Shown one piece after another: positions 1 through 11,868 of a stretch of 64,000 nt of DNA; the stretch's first letter is position 1, and the number at the start of each line of letters is the position of its first letter. Made by a program: the position numbers and the translations under genes. The DNA lies in contig CP136062.1 in NCBI GenBank assembly GCA_032622095.1, forward strand, positions 144,292,351-144,356,350. Direction: 5' to 3'. Source of the DNA: Siphonodentalium dalli (lineage: Eukaryota > Mollusca > Scaphopoda > Gadilida > Siphonodentaliidae). Below the pieces are notes generated by a model. That model was not told the DNA's origin and did not search any database. It saw nothing but the letters and a program-made list of their open reading frames with translations.

Positions 1-374
1 AACAATTCCTCGTGCCAACCAAGAAACAATGCGATAACTGTATACAACTTGTATTTGTGAATTAACCAGAACTATTCTAATCATCAACAGCTTAGTAAGA
101 CAAATGGTATTCAGTTGTAAATTAATACTTGCAATTTCAATATTTTGTTACTTTCCGTGTATCAACAGTGGTTGGTATGTATATCAATATTTAGAATGGA
201 CAGATGCATGCACTGGCGCAGCATATGTTCATGTTTCGTGCGTACGTGGACATATTACCTATATACTCAAATGTTGGTTCCATATGCCATGGAAAGTCTT
301 CCCAATGATATAAAAATAGAAACTATTGCCACACAGAAGTATGGCACTGACCGTTAAATATATAACTAACGAAC

Positions 375-666
375 CTGCAGTATTCACGTCGACTACTATT
401 GACATGGAACCATAGCTGTTCTTACACTTCACGTGATATTTCCCAAAATCGCTCTCACGTATTGCTGTTATTTCCATGCAGTCTTGTTACAAACTTATTC
501 TCATCAATCTTCTCCAACAATGTTGATCTAACATGCCCATTAGTTGAATGGGTCCATGTTACATCTCCCGGTTTCGGGAAGCTCAATACATTGACTGTCA
601 GATTCAGAGAATCACCAACACTTGCCCAATATATTGTATCTGTATTAGCAAAAGCTCTTGGTCGGC
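375..666 (-). CDS. Ig-like domain exon with one extra base
   Basis: The acceptor is a pyrimidine-rich tract ending TTTCCAG before 666, and the donor is GCAG/GTTCGT at 375. The first part reads RPRAFANTDTIYWASVGDSL then NLTVNVLSFPKPGDVTWTHS. The last part reads MEITAIRESDFGKYHVKCKN then SYGSMSIVVDVNTA. This is an I-set-like pattern: G-x-S-L-x-L, P-K-P-x-x-V-x-W, and D-F-G-K-Y followed by N-S-Y-G. The two parts are in different frames, shifting around 478-481. The exon is 292 bases, one more than the multiple of three a phase 1-1 exon needs, so a single extra base is the likely cause: sequencing error, allele or pseudogenisation. Both canonical disulphide cysteines appear as Val (NLTV and KYHV); another Cys lies two residues after the second site. 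It follows the EGF-like exon. Confidence 0.75.
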
Positions 667-1644
667 CTGGAAATATAATAATGGGACAGAATTAAATTAA
701 TTGAATTCCGACTGAAAACACAATCTTTGTGTTATGTACTTGTACATGTAATGGGATCATTTATTAGTGAGGATCATGATGATGAATAGAAGACCGAGTC
801 ACCTATTAAACCAAGTTGTCAAGACTCATACAACAAGCGATTTAAACAATTATATGTGAACACTAGGTGCTTGGATGATTTTTATTTTTGCGATGGATTC
901 TAGACAGGAATAAATCTATGGAAACAATTTATGGACCAAAATCCTCACATTTTCCAACCAATCTACAGATTCTACCCTACAATGCATGGGTGTATCTTAA
1001 ACATAAACCTACGTGTTCTACGGAAGTTCTCGAAGAATGTGTGAAACTCATACTGGACGCTGTGTGGTTGTTTTCGTCCCGCATTATGCATCAACTCAAC
1101 GTAGTTATACCGCGAATAAATCGAACTGTTACGAATAATACGTACAATAATTGAGTGAAAACTATCAACCTCCATCTGCCCCTGACCTTTTCAATGAATT
1201 GTTGTTTTATGACACGATTGCGGTAGACGGCAAGTTTTAGCAACCCATTCGATAGTATAACATTCATGTTTTGGTTTGTGCAACCATCACTCTAAATGGT
1301 GATATGGGCCACACTTTCTGGTAGCGTCGAGATGTGGTCCCATATACATGATGCGAATACGTTGGCATTTAGGTCGCCGCCATTCGTGGAGAAAAGGGTT
1401 TGGTCCTCAATTTGTCGGAAGAAACACATTTTATTTTTGCACCCAAGTGGTTGGTGGGTACCTGCATGGTTGGGCGGAAGTTTATTTCAGCTCTGTGCGG
1501 AATTATTTTTGCAGACAGAACCCTGGCTGTATAAGGGATATATGTTATAAGTGCACGATCAGATTTTGTGATAATTGATGTACAGGCTATATATCGTCGA
1601 ACATATTCACGCACACTGATGCATGGCTGTGGCTAGATACTTAC
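667..1644. other. Putative intron between EGF-like and Ig-like exons
   Basis: Apart from a stretch around 1420-1530 resembling the one near 4395-4455 (a phrase like TTTTTGCAC...GGTGGTGGGT...TTGGGCGGAA), I see no gene, RNA or ordered repeat here. Confidence 0.4.
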
Positions 1645-1767
1645 ACACGCAAAATGATGATGTATAGGTAGTAACTCTGTTCTCCACATGGCACCCTGGC
1701 TCACACTGGCACGTGGACGGTGACGCCCAATTATCAACGCATCGTCCTGGCCAGCACACGTCACATC
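1645..1767 (-). CDS. EGF-like cysteine-rich exon
   Basis: The acceptor is TTTCTCAACAG before 1767 and the donor is TGT/GTAAGT after 1645. The exon is 123 bases (41 codons), phase 1 at both ends, as usual for EGF exons. It reads CDVCWPGRCVDNWASPSTC, QCEPGCHVENRVTTYTSSFC, V, and the last base T joins GC of the Ig exon to make another Cys (FCVC). The C-x-C-x-P-G piece (TCQCEPG) is EGF-like, but cysteine spacing is not fully canonical, so a general cysteine-rich module is possible. The split codon with the upstream TSP1 exon gives Arg before CDVC. It has no internal ATG. Confidence 0.72.
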
Positions 1768-2611
1768 CTGTTGAGAAATGAAGTAGTATATCATTATAAC
1801 TTATTCAGACGTTGTCGAGAGCCCACGTGTGTGTACCACTGAGTGTAACGGGTGTACATGTACGCAGTATATTCTTGCAATACTTTTATCTGGGCTAGTT
1901 CTACTCCCTCAGTTTATTATAGGATTCTCCGTAACTTCGACAATTCTGCTTGTTGCTATGTATGCATATATCCATGACAACTGCGTATTACATATATATT
2001 CTCGTGTGTCGTGCATATGAGGCCAAACGTCGCTTTCAAAACCAGTATTCACATGCAGTGACGAAGTTCACATTTCAAGTGAAACATGCTTTCCATTACA
2101 ATGAAAATGCGAAAGTACTGACAAATATTTGATTTAACAAAGTGACATGCCTATATACAAGGGTTCTCAGTAATTCACAGACACGCTTCACAAAATTGTG
2201 GAGAAACTGTTCACGTGCTCACGCCTCAGATCAGCTTCAGCGTACGACAAAACTTGACATCATATATAAACATCTCACAATAAGTAAGTTCTCAATAATC
2301 GCAATACTCCTGAGGCTAATTGTGAGGAAATTTGGCATCTATGATCAGTGTCATAAGACGGATGATTTGATATTATATTGACTCCCCTAAGTTCTTAGGT
2401 ATGGATGTGCATGTAGTTCTCAGTTCAATACGATTATGAGAGTGCAGAACTAAGTTAATTATGCATGCGAAGAACAACTTCGCACTGCATGTAACCCACC
2501 CACTGACCTGCATATAACTCCATTAACTCTGAATATAACCGTATACCACTACAAGAACATTTTAGGCAAAACTTGAAAGCACCGTGCCCTCATTATACCA
2601 TAATACTGCAT
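1768..2611. other. Intron sequence, nothing recognised
   Basis: AT-rich sequence between the EGF-like exon and the direct repeat at 2625. Short open frames occur but none has family motifs or splice logic. Confidence 0.4.
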
Positions 2612-2624
2612 GGACCCTAAACAT

Positions 2625-3455
2625 ATTGTTCGTGCCATAAAAGTAAAGTAAATGAGTTTATACAATCCAATGGGTCGATGGTTCTTAAATATTATGTAAC
2701 AATAAGCGGTCGTACCAAATTCCACAAAGAAATTCCTGGCTGATTTTGAAAAAATCCATTTTTGAAATACCAGGACATGTTAGCAAAACATGCGTCTGAC
2801 CCTTAATGTAGCAATGGATTGTCTGTGTTGTATCAGGGGGGGGGGGGTCTGACGAAAAATTCCGTACACAGGACCGGCATGGGTGGGTGGTCTGTGGCCC
2901 ATAAAAACCCATTTGTCCAGTGCTTGCAATTTTTCCCCAATTATTTACAAACAATGAGACTGTTCTATTGTTCAGCAGCATTGTGTATAATAACTGAAAT
3001 TTTCAGTTATTATGTGTAATACCTGATTCACAAATTAACAAATATATTTTACAGACGTTCTTGGTACCTGAAAACAGTGAAATTTTAAATATTGTTCGTG
3101 CCATAAAAGTGAACTAAATGAGGTTATAAAATCCAATGGGTAGATGGTTCTTAAATATTATGTTACAATAAGCGGTCGTACCAAATTTCACAAAGAAATT
3201 CCTGGCTGATTTTGAAAAAAAATCCATTTTTTAAATACCAGGAAATGTTAGCAAAACATGCGTCTGACCCTTAATATAGCAATGGATTGTCTGTGTTGTG
3301 TCAGGGGGGGGGTCTGATGAAAAATTCCGTACACAGGGTCGGCATGGAAGGGTGGTCTGGCTCCCATAAAACCCATTGTTCCAGCGCTTGCAGTTTGTTC
3401 CCCCAATTATTTACAAACAATGAGACTGTTCTCTTGTTCAGCAGCCTAAATAACA
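2625..3455. repeat. Direct repeat, two copies of a ~465-bp unit
   Basis: A block starting with GTTCGTGCCATAAAAGT (about 2629) recurs at about 3094. Both copies hold AAGCGGTCGTACCAAATT, a G-run (about 2837 and 3305) and CAAACAATGAGACTGTTCT near the end. They differ by scattered substitutions and small indels, so this is not a fresh copy. There is no coding content beyond shadow frames. Confidence 0.8.
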
Positions 3456-3870
3456 CCCGTTTGGTTGGAGGATGAATATACATGTATGCTACAACACTGA
3501 TGTGCTTTAATTTGCTTTAAGTTGAACGGACGTCTTAAGTCTATTCCAGTATGTTTGGTGCCGTTCGCTGACATAGACAATAAAATAAGTTTTGAGGGAA
3601 TAATTTATAATTATCTGGATAAATATTTAGCAACAAAATATATTTTCCTAATAAATAGATCTTAAATTGTATCATATCCTGTTAATGTTAGAATGAACAT
3701 GATCTCAGTTATCCCGAGATAACTAGATATGCTCCACTATGTAATGATCAAATTGATGCAGATCGATGCATATGTTCAATGTTCAATGTTCACTGCGTTA
3801 TGCCATTACTGATCCAACGCCAGGCATAATCAATAAGTGCTCTGTAGCAGAATAGAACATGGTATAATAC

Positions 3871-4002
3871 TCTGTCTAAATATGCACCCATTGGCTATCT
3901 ATATATATATATATATATATATATATAAGAGGAATAGAATATGTATATTTTGTTCATCTGGATCTGATATTTCGATAGCCAATGGGTGCATATTTAGACA
4001 GA
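3871..4002. repeat. Perfect 29-bp inverted repeat around a TA microsatellite
   Basis: The arm at 3871-3899 (TCTGTCTAAATATGCACCCA...) is exactly complementary to 3974-4002. The 74-bp loop contains about 15 TA units (3900-3927) and then unique sequence. It could fold into a hairpin and may be a small foldback transposon. Confidence 0.85.
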
Positions 4003-4870
4003 TATAAACACAAGATAGAAAAATCACATTGGCGGGCACCATGGGTTTTATGGAAATAATTGTTATTATATATTGCTCGAAATCATCAAATTTGTTATTC
4101 AATTTGAATACAAAAATAGGTGCAAATTAGCAAAGTCATCAGACATGCAGGTATACCTGACATATATCATATTCGCTGCACGGTAAATATATATATAAAT
4201 TTGTACATGCATCAAATAGTCTATCACTGCTGTGATCACTGAAAGATTTATTTTATAAATAAAGGGTATGCCCAAATATTCCAATTGTCAGCAGACAAAC
4301 TGCATTGTGGGTTATTTCACTTTTAAAAGCAGCTATAATAGTAAACGTATTGGAAAATGGGAGTGGATCCCCAAGTGTTGGAGGAAAACATATTTTTGTT
4401 GCACGTAGGGGGTGGTGGGTCCAAGATTGGGCGGAATTTATTTGCAGACCACCCCCCCCCCCCCCATGGTTGTATTACCAGTAACAAACAAGTTATCTTA
4501 CCTAGCTACAATAAAATTACAAGCATACTCAGTAATTCATGGCAAACTATCATGAAATAGATGGGTAATTTATAACCAGTTATGGTACTGTACGAGCAGC
4601 TATTTTACCAGTGATTACGACCGTTAATTGGGAATATAACAAACCTCTCGTTATTATATAACCGATCGACAATGTTTGCAATACAGTAATGAGAACGAAC
4701 GGGTATAATCTATATAGGTATCCGTTATCAACATTTTCAGTCGTAATGGGCTGCAATGCAGAAAATATAATTGAACAGTTGTTTGAAATTATTCTCAAAT
4801 TCCATTCACAAAGATATCAAAAACCATGCCACAAACATATCCATGCCATGGACTGAAAGATGAAACTCAC

Positions 4871-5035
4871 GTTGACAATGCTCCCGCAGCTCGCATCTCC
4901 TCGTCTGTGAATCCAGGGTGTATTGAGGGCAATCGGTGCTGCCCGGCGGGCAACAAAATCTCTTCCTCGTTCTAGTCTGGGTCGATTCACCACAATGCCC
5001 AGCACACTCAGAGTAGGTCGACCAGGAATTCACCG
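4871..5035 (-). CDS. Thrombospondin type-1 repeat exon
   Basis: The acceptor is TTCATGTCATCTTATAG before 5035 and the donor is CAAC/GTGAGT after 4871. The exon is 165 bases (55 codons), phase 1 at both ends, the classical layout for a TSP1 module. It reads VNSWSTYSECAGHCGESTQT, RTRKRFCCPPGSTDCPQYTL, DSQTRRCELREHCQ. The features are W-S-x-x-S-x-C, C-x-x-x-C-G and the RTR strand, with seven cysteines, one more than the usual six. The C-A-G-H-C segment lacks the Ser/Thr used for O-fucose in many TSP1 repeats. Joined to the lectin exon it gives YICRRNAAVNSWS. TSP1 repeats bind matrix components or guidance partners outside the cell. Confidence 0.9.
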
Positions 5036-5620
5036 CTATAAGATGACATGAAATGATGGGATGCTTATACCGTTTAAATGTATACGAACTTCATTGCGAC
5101 AGTCGTACGGACATGTCGTTGTACATGTTGTAACGGATTTGGTGCCGTTATTTCGTACAAGAAAACTAAGATGCATGCATCAGGTCGGCCGTGAACTATC
5201 TACCATAGAATTGTTGTAGCTATCGATTATACATTTTGGAACACCCCTCTGTATGTATGTGTGTATGCATGAATGCATGTGTGTATGTGTGTATGTGTTA
5301 TAGACTCTAACACTGCTCGACTGATCCGACTCGGATTTGGTATTTAACGTGTCAACTTGACCTCGCTCATAGGCATGTTTCTGGACCTTGACCGATCCGA
5401 CTAAAAATTTGTGTGTAGGACTACTTCGATCCCGGGAGCAATATGGACGGGTCCAATTTCACGTGGGACCATGTTCTCGAACGTGCTGATGTAGGCATGT
5501 TTCTGGACTAATTGAACAATAGTTTGGCCAGACGCTGTATATACTGGGTACTGTCCAGATGGAGGCGATCACCCAAAAAAAATCCCCAAATAGCCCGAAC
5601 GAAGTCGAGTACATCAGCTA
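5036..5620. other. Intron sequence with short GT-rich tract
   Basis: Holds a short TGTATG-type tract (about 5252-5300) and the lead-in to the minisatellite at 5625. Nothing coding recognised. Confidence 0.4.
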
Positions 5621-5624
5621 GTTT

Positions 5625-6115
5625 AATATATATTTTGGACATTTGTCTGTCTGTTAGCTATGGCCGGGAAAACTGCCGGACAGATTGGACGAAATTTGAT
5701 ACCTAGGGGAAATTATTTCCAGGGAGTATTTTGGACGGGTCAAATCTTGATCCCGACCTGACTTTGACATTCAAAAATATCAATTCAAGGTCAAATCTGG
5801 TAAAACGGAAGTATTTCAACGAAATATAATACCTACTGTTACTTTTGTCCCAGGAGTGTTTCGGGTGGGTCAAATTATGACCCTGACCTGATATTGACAT
5901 TCAAAATTGTCAATTCAAGGTCAAATCGGGTAAAGCCGGGCGGATTTCGACGGGTACTTTTGTCGTGACTTTTGTCCGGGGAGTGTTTTGGACGGGTCAA
6001 ATCGTGACCCGACATGACGTTCACCTTTAAAATGGTCAATTCAAGGTTAAATCGCGCAATTCTCCGAAAATCAGAGGGGAACATCCCGGACGAAGTAGGG
6101 TCCACCAGCTACTAT
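5625..6115. repeat. Degenerate minisatellite, ~125-bp unit (ACGGGTCAAAT family)
   Basis: It begins with TTTGTCTGTCTGTTAGCTATGG and contains about three units built on GGACGGGTCAAAT, GACCTGA, CAATTCAAGGTCAAAT and TTTTGTCCxGGGAGTGTTT. The same family, in opposite orientation, is at 39365-39780, where it again ends with a GTCTGTCTGT-type tail. This suggests a mobile repeat with an internal tandem core rather than a local satellite. Confidence 0.75.
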
Positions 6116-6289
6116 TATATATTTCTAGATTTAGTTACAAACTAAATACCTGTATATTGTACAAAGAAATGTTTGACAAATATATCTGTATCAATATTAC
6201 CATACGGGTCATTAAAATAGATACGACGAAACAAATTTTGAAGGGTGCATGGTATCAGGTAAATTTTCATATTTCAAATGATGACAGGA

Positions 6290-7610
6290 ATGCGGAAAGT
6301 TGAAGTACCTACGTAATACTGGCTATCCGAATGAAGAGATATACATGTATATAAAAACCAAAATAGAAGATGACTGCTGGCGACAATGTTTTCCAAAACA
6401 ATTCAAAGCATTCGATAGCTCCCATCTAGTTGTCAGCCCGAAGATCAATATAAAGTGTGGTGACTATCAGATGAGGGATATGACAAAGAGGATCAAACAG
6501 TAAGATACCAAATTGCTGCCTGTGGTAATGTTTTTTAACGAAATTCGGGAAAATTAGATTACTCTCACCCTGGTTATCCAGAAGATCATTGTGGAATCTG
6601 GTGACGATCGGACAAGGGGTGTCGTCTGTATAGGATCAACCAAATTATTTAGCCATAAAAATAGTAAAATTCAATATCACCGCTGGCAGTGATGTCTTCA
6701 CAAGGACAGCTTGAGAACAAAACATGGCTCACATCTAGCGGTGACCCAAACTATCCACATGAGAAAAAGTTCTCCAATAAAAGCTGGCTGCAGGGTGCGC
6801 CAATTGATTCAAATTCGAAATTTAACAGGGTGTACTGCTTGTGGCCATGTTTTCCCCGCAAATTTGATAGACTGATGGACAAATCCGTTGAATCAATATA
6901 CATGTATACATGGATTAATTTATATGCATTGTTATACACAGTACTGGTATATAAAGGTACTGAAAATAACAATATTACTAGTATACACAAAATAAACCAT
7001 ATATCATGGCTATGGGTTCTAATGTCCGAATATGACAGCTGATAACTTGGTGTGAATTGAAGAGTGGTGGTGTCTCAAGCATATCTAACCCTCCACGTTA
7101 GTAACATGCCATTAAATGTCATAAGTATAATCTAGCTTGAGGACAGAAGTTATCCATAAAACCCCCCTTAATTCAACCAGGTCCTCGCGCGATGTATGGT
7201 CGATCACATGATGATCTAGGGGGGATTAGAATTGTTGTATAAAAACAGCACTGCATGTAAATATAAAATAAAATAGTGCTACATCTTATTACAGATTATT
7301 GCCATATATAATCAGTGACTATACAGGCAGTCTGACAAAATAAAGTTTCAGTGACACTCTATCCGAAGAGGGAAATAATTCCATCTGTTACAGTCAATGG
7401 AGCAATTATGAATCTGGAAAGGTGAAATTTCTAAGTAATACTAGATATCGACATGACGCGATAACATATAACGTAAATGCAATATGGCCGCTGGCGACCA
7501 TTTTTTCCTATAAAATAAAAAAAATATTTGATAGCTCTCATCTGATAGATCAATATCAAGATAAATATGAAGTTTGGTGATGATCGGATGAGTGAAGTGG
7601 ACTGTGCTAA
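6290..7610. repeat. Degenerate dispersed repeat units
   Basis: Related phrases recur at about 6300-6480, 6560-6620, 6670-6870 and 7420-7605: GGCGAC/CATGTTTTCC, ATTTGATAGCTCxCATCT, ATCAATATxAAG, GGTGATGATCGGATGAG. They look like old tandem copies of a several-hundred-base unit. Open frames here follow the repeat and show no protein family motif. Confidence 0.55.
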
Positions 7611-7626
7611 ACGGTTTAGTAATGCT

Positions 7627-7935
7627 TAAAAAGATTTTTACCTTAATATTTTTATGTTCACTTTATAAACTTCACTGAGTCATCTTTGTCATGTATTGAG
7701 TTTGATATATTTTGTTAACAGTTTATAAATCATGTATGTCTCATGTTTGTTATTTTAATTTATGTGTTTATTATCATTAAATAAAGTTGCATTCCTTAAA
7801 AAGATTCTTACCTCGATGTTTTTATGTTCACTTTATAAACTCCACTGAGTCATCTTTGTCATGTATTGAATTTGATATCTTTTGTTAACAGTTTATAAAT
7901 TATGTATATCTCGTGTTCGTTATTATATTATATAC
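7627..7935. repeat. Tandem duplication of a ~170-bp unit
   Basis: TTAAAAAGAT, TTTTTATGTTCACTTTATAAAC and GAGTCATCTTTGTCATGTATTG occur at 7627 and again at 7797. The first copy ends with AAATAAAGTTGCATTCC, which resembles a polyadenylation signal. The unit may therefore derive from a retrotransposon or transcript 3' end. Confidence 0.75.
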
Positions 7936-9564
7936 ACTTTATAGTGTGTTTCAGAACGAAAACAAAATGAATAAAATCAACAAATTTGTAAATTTAAAAA
8001 CAATTCAAACGTTGTTGTATTCCATGTCCAAGCCCAGACATATACACCAAATTTCAATAATATTCATTGAGAAACAACGGACCAAACGCCATATAACACC
8101 CCGTATGCATCTTTTATTCCGAGTTGGCCTTTTATTCCGAGTTGGCACGCGTCGATTGGGGCGAGTTAGCCCTGGGGCGAGTACGCCGATTCCGACACCT
8201 TTTCTATTTGCAGCAGGTATACGTTTACTCGTAATTTAATTTACAAAGTTCCCCAATTGGTATCGTAAATAGAGCGACCTTATTTAACAGAGAATGCCTC
8301 TGTTATTGATTATAAAGTTGCTATACATTAAAAACGACAATTCACATGCTCGTTCAAGCGCAGTAGTCTATTTTCCACATGTTAAAGGACATCCACAAAT
8401 ACTAAATAACGCTAACCTACTGCCGAATGTTTTACACGACAACTGTTAACATATTTGGGCTGAATTCATCTGACGCGGTATTATTCCTCAAAATAAACAA
8501 CAAAACCATCGTTACTTGGAAATGTAGTTTGGGCTAACATTTACATAAATCCTCCACATCATTATTCCGACACACACGTCAGATGAAAAACACACACGAA
8601 GTAACCGGCCAAATTGGCCGAAATAAGAACTATTAATTGAGCTTTCGCTCAATAATCCATTATTATGTGCAGAATCATAGTTAGAACAAAATGTTTCAAA
8701 AATAGAATTATACCCCGTGTTTACAGGTAGAGAAAGTCGTACATGATATAGTCGCTTATATAGACAACAATCGTGTATAATCACGTGACCTGCGATGCTA
8801 GAGTTACAACCATGCACACGCACACTCACTAGAAGCGCAATCTCTCTACTAGAGTTTGAAAACAATCGCATGAATCATGATCATGATCTGACATTAAGGT
8901 GAGCATCTGGGAAAGTTTGACAGTTACTGAATTTGGTCGGTGTTTCGGTGTGTAGCAGAGTGACTTTGTTTTGTCCTGCGGTATCAAAGTACGATATACG
9001 AAATATAGCCATAAATATAATTACGGCGTCGAAGAACCGCCACCTCCATTTCAGTGTTTTAAATTGATATCAGATTTATCTGGTATTTCAGATCAATATT
9101 GTGATAACGAACCAAAGCCGGACGCTTTGGGTCGTATATAGACTATATCTGATGTTGTGATGTCACCAATTATTATCTAATACGACGCAGCTGTTTTGAA
9201 TTTCGCGAGCGGTTTTGTCGCACAGTATAGATCGGTGGGCTTAAAGCATTAATTTCGTAATCGGAAATCTTGTTATTGTGTCTTTCGATTACTGGCATTG
9301 CAAATGAGAATTATGAATATTGAATTACAGTGTAAGTTCATTCGTAGCGTTAGTTTACCTTTTATTGAGAAAATAAGACACAATGAATATCGGCACTATA
9401 GTAACTACAGTCTACACACAACTGGGCGAGTAAAAAGTGATCGAAATTCCTGATGTGAAATATAATAAGAATGTCATCACAAATTTACCGTTGGGCATTT
9501 AATGTACAGCACTTGGTACGGTGCGGTGTGCGAAACGAAATAGCATATCTTTAATAAGGAATTA
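7936..9564. other. Mostly unassigned intron sequence
   Basis: Contains a short CGAGTTGGC / GGGGCGAGT motif cluster (8115-8185). It also has a single end-like stretch at about 9022-9050 (TACGGCGTCGAAGAACCGCC) matching the terminal repeat of the MITE at 45494-45673 with no partner nearby. A 119-codon minus-strand open frame at 8512-8871 has no recognisable motif. Confidence 0.4.
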
Positions 9565-9665
9565 ATTGTTATCATAAGACTATAATATAGTCTTATGATA
9601 ACAATAATTCTCATATGTACTATATTATAGTACATATAATGTACATACTATATTATAGTACATAC
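9565..9665. repeat. Cluster of perfect hairpins
   Basis: At 9568-9602, GTTATCATAAGACTAT, then a 3-base loop AAT, then the exact complement; the match extends to about 9565-9605. It is followed by TGTACTATA/TATAGTACA palindromes at about 9615-9635 and 9640-9665. Such hairpins fit a tiny foldback element. Confidence 0.8.
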
Positions 9666-10219
9666 ATACATGTGATAATCCATAAATATACTATTTTCGG
9701 GAATCGAAAGGAAACACATAATTATGAACAAACAGAAGATACCTTCAGGCGAACTCGGTCAATGGGGAAAGTTAAACGATGACGTTTTTCGTCGATTTTC
9801 ATTGAAATCGACACGGTGACACCTTTGTATGAAACGAACGCAATGAAATGGACACGCTTCTCGGTATAGTATCTCCGCCACAGCGCTCACTCAGCGTCAA
9901 GAAAGGAAATAAATTGGTTAAATTCATTAAAGATGTTCCCGGTTCCCCTCTCGACAAGATATAACTATTTTCACTTTGATGTTGGTACTAGTAGTGTATA
10001 ACCATGAATAGTCTAGCTGTCGATCAAGACTACCCGGAAGTACTATTTGCCTAATTTATACTCGAAATTACGATTGGGATCCACTCATTCGACGAACCCA
10101 TGAAATATAGCCTTATGTGACTCTTATAACAGATAACAGAGAATCTATAAACTGATTTTGACCCAAAAAAAAGAAGATAGCCACAGCTACCCTCATATGA
10201 GTGGTTTTGCTTTCGTTCG

Positions 10220-10768
10220 TTAAAGGCACGGGCGGCGTTCGATGCAGAAATGTTCATATTGTTTCAAATCGCCATCAACAGAAGGAATATTAAACTATAT
10301 ATAGTTTTGTTCATATGCTAAACATAATCACCGCGTAAATAGTATTATTGTCGTCAAGACGTACGTTGGTGTACGATGCATGGTGTACGTAAACAAGAGC
10401 CTGCATGCTCGTGTTACAGAAGTTGTGCTTCTGTTTACATAACACAGCGCAATTCTATTGGTTAATCACACACAACTGATATAAACGCTCTTTATTATTT
10501 CCATATCAGAATAACAGTAACAAATTAACGCTCTTTATGTTTACCATATCCGGATCTAAACAAAAGTCAGGTAACGTAAAGTTTTTTGCTTTTGTTTACA
10601 TAACAAAGGAAAAAAACGTTTGACAATGACATACACTTATGCCATATTTCTGATTGGTGTAAGAACAAGGTCTGTCTATATTTTACTATTCTTTCTGTTT
10701 ATGGCGGTTTTTGACGGAGGTGAATATTTTTACATCATACCCACCGCCAACGCCGCCCGTATCTTTAA
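10220..10768. mobile_element. TTAA-flanked MITE, 549 bp
   Basis: The ends are inverted: TTAAAGGCACGGGCGGCGTT at 10220 and the complement of TTAAAGATACGGGCGGCGTT at 10768. TTAA at both borders is the target used by piggyBac-type transposons; that class assignment is inference. The inside is non-coding and carries AACGCTCTTTATTATTT and CATATCCGGATC phrases. A second copy, reversed and longer, lies at 33306-34029. Confidence 0.8.
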
Positions 10769-10784
10769 ATACGCTAGCGTATGG

Positions 10785-10930
10785 TCATACTATATCAGAT
10801 TAATCTGATATACCAGTATATTATTCTGACATATCAGATTATTATTCTGATATACCATATTAATGTTCTTATATATCAGATTATTAATCTGTTATATCAT
10901 ATTATTCTGATTTAACATGTTACTTATTCT
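10785..10930. repeat. Run of ATATCAGATTA palindromic units
   Basis: Repeated ATATCAGATTAATCTGATAT-like segments, each nearly self-complementary, follow the MITE at 10220-10768. They are separated by about 20-30 bases and degenerate towards 10930. Confidence 0.7.
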
Positions 10931-10957
10931 GATTGTTCATATTGCTATGCATGTATA

Positions 10958-11039
10958 GGTGATAATCGTATACGAGAAATATCCAGGAGTCTTTGACGAG
11001 TCTTTGACTAGTGACTATTTCGGGTAAACGATTATCACC
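10958..11039. repeat. Small foldback with GGTGATAATCGT arms
   Basis: GGTGATAATCGT at 10958-10969 is complementary to 11028-11039, with a ~58-bp loop carrying a repeated GTCTTTGACGAGTCTTTGAC. Confidence 0.6.
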
Positions 11040-11152
11040 ATGATATAACCGATTTATAGCACACAATAGGACAATTGGAATTTACCAAATTTAATCAACA
11101 ACCGATCAAGGTTATTAATGATTAAACATCGGTCAACAATATACAGTATTGA

Positions 11153-11209
11153 GTGAGACACGAGGATTTGTCGCCCGCTCGAGAGCGGCGACAAATCCCC
11201 GTGTCTCAC
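11153..11209. repeat. 57-bp near-perfect hairpin
   Basis: GTGAGACACGAGGATTTGTC at 11153 pairs with the complementary sequence ending at 11209, with one mismatch and a short CGCTCGAGAGCG centre. Stem plus loop is GC-richer than its surroundings. Confidence 0.8.
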
Positions 11210-11664
11210 GAAACAAGGGTGACAACTGTTTTGTAATCTGACAAAGGAGTACACACGAACATTCTTAATGACATGCCTAAGAACGCGCGTATATTCATTA
11301 ATCCAGCTCGAAGAGTTAATTTTATGTTGGAATCCTCGCTTTTTAGAAAATAAAACGTTCACATTTTGGATCAATTGATACATGCACCCATCATTTGCGG
11401 AGCTATTGTCCGGTTAGTTTGCTGGTCGCATGGTGAGAATCGGTTGTAAAGCAATTTCGAAGTAGAGTAGCCATGCGGCGAAATGTTCGGTGTCGTTTTA
11501 AATTTAAATGAGCGTAAAGACGCAGGCAGACGTGTTAATTTCGAGAACGCTAAAATGTGAAACTTACACGTTGTAGTGGTGCCAAAAGAAATTGACAACT
11601 GTTACAGACTGTTACGTACGGTGGCTGATTTAAGACATCCGAAATATGTTTTTTATGTCGAACG
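11210..11664. other. Unassigned sequence
   Basis: I see no repeat, gene or RNA between the hairpin at 11153-11209 and the palindrome array at 11665. Confidence 0.4.
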
Positions 11665-11868
11665 AGATGCGATCTCGTTATAACGACTTACTCATCTCGT
11701 CATAGCGAGAAACTATCTCGTTATAACGAGAAACTATCTCGTTATAACGAGAAACTTTCTCGTCATAATGACATACGCATCTCGTTATAACGAGAAACTA
11801 TCTCGTTATAACGAGAAACTAAGTCGTTATAACGAGAAACTAAGTCGTTATAACGAGATATCTGGTAT
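11665..11868. repeat. Array of the perfect palindrome CTCGTTATAACGAG
   Basis: About nine units of a ~22-bp repeat: the 14-bp self-complementary CTCGTTATAACGAG joined by AAACTAT, AAACTAAGT or ACGCAT linkers. Some units are imperfect (CTCGTCATAGCGAG). It ends in GAGATATCTGG at 11862-11872, and the complement of that border sits at 14603-14615. This array therefore marks the left end of the foldback element. Confidence 0.9.
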
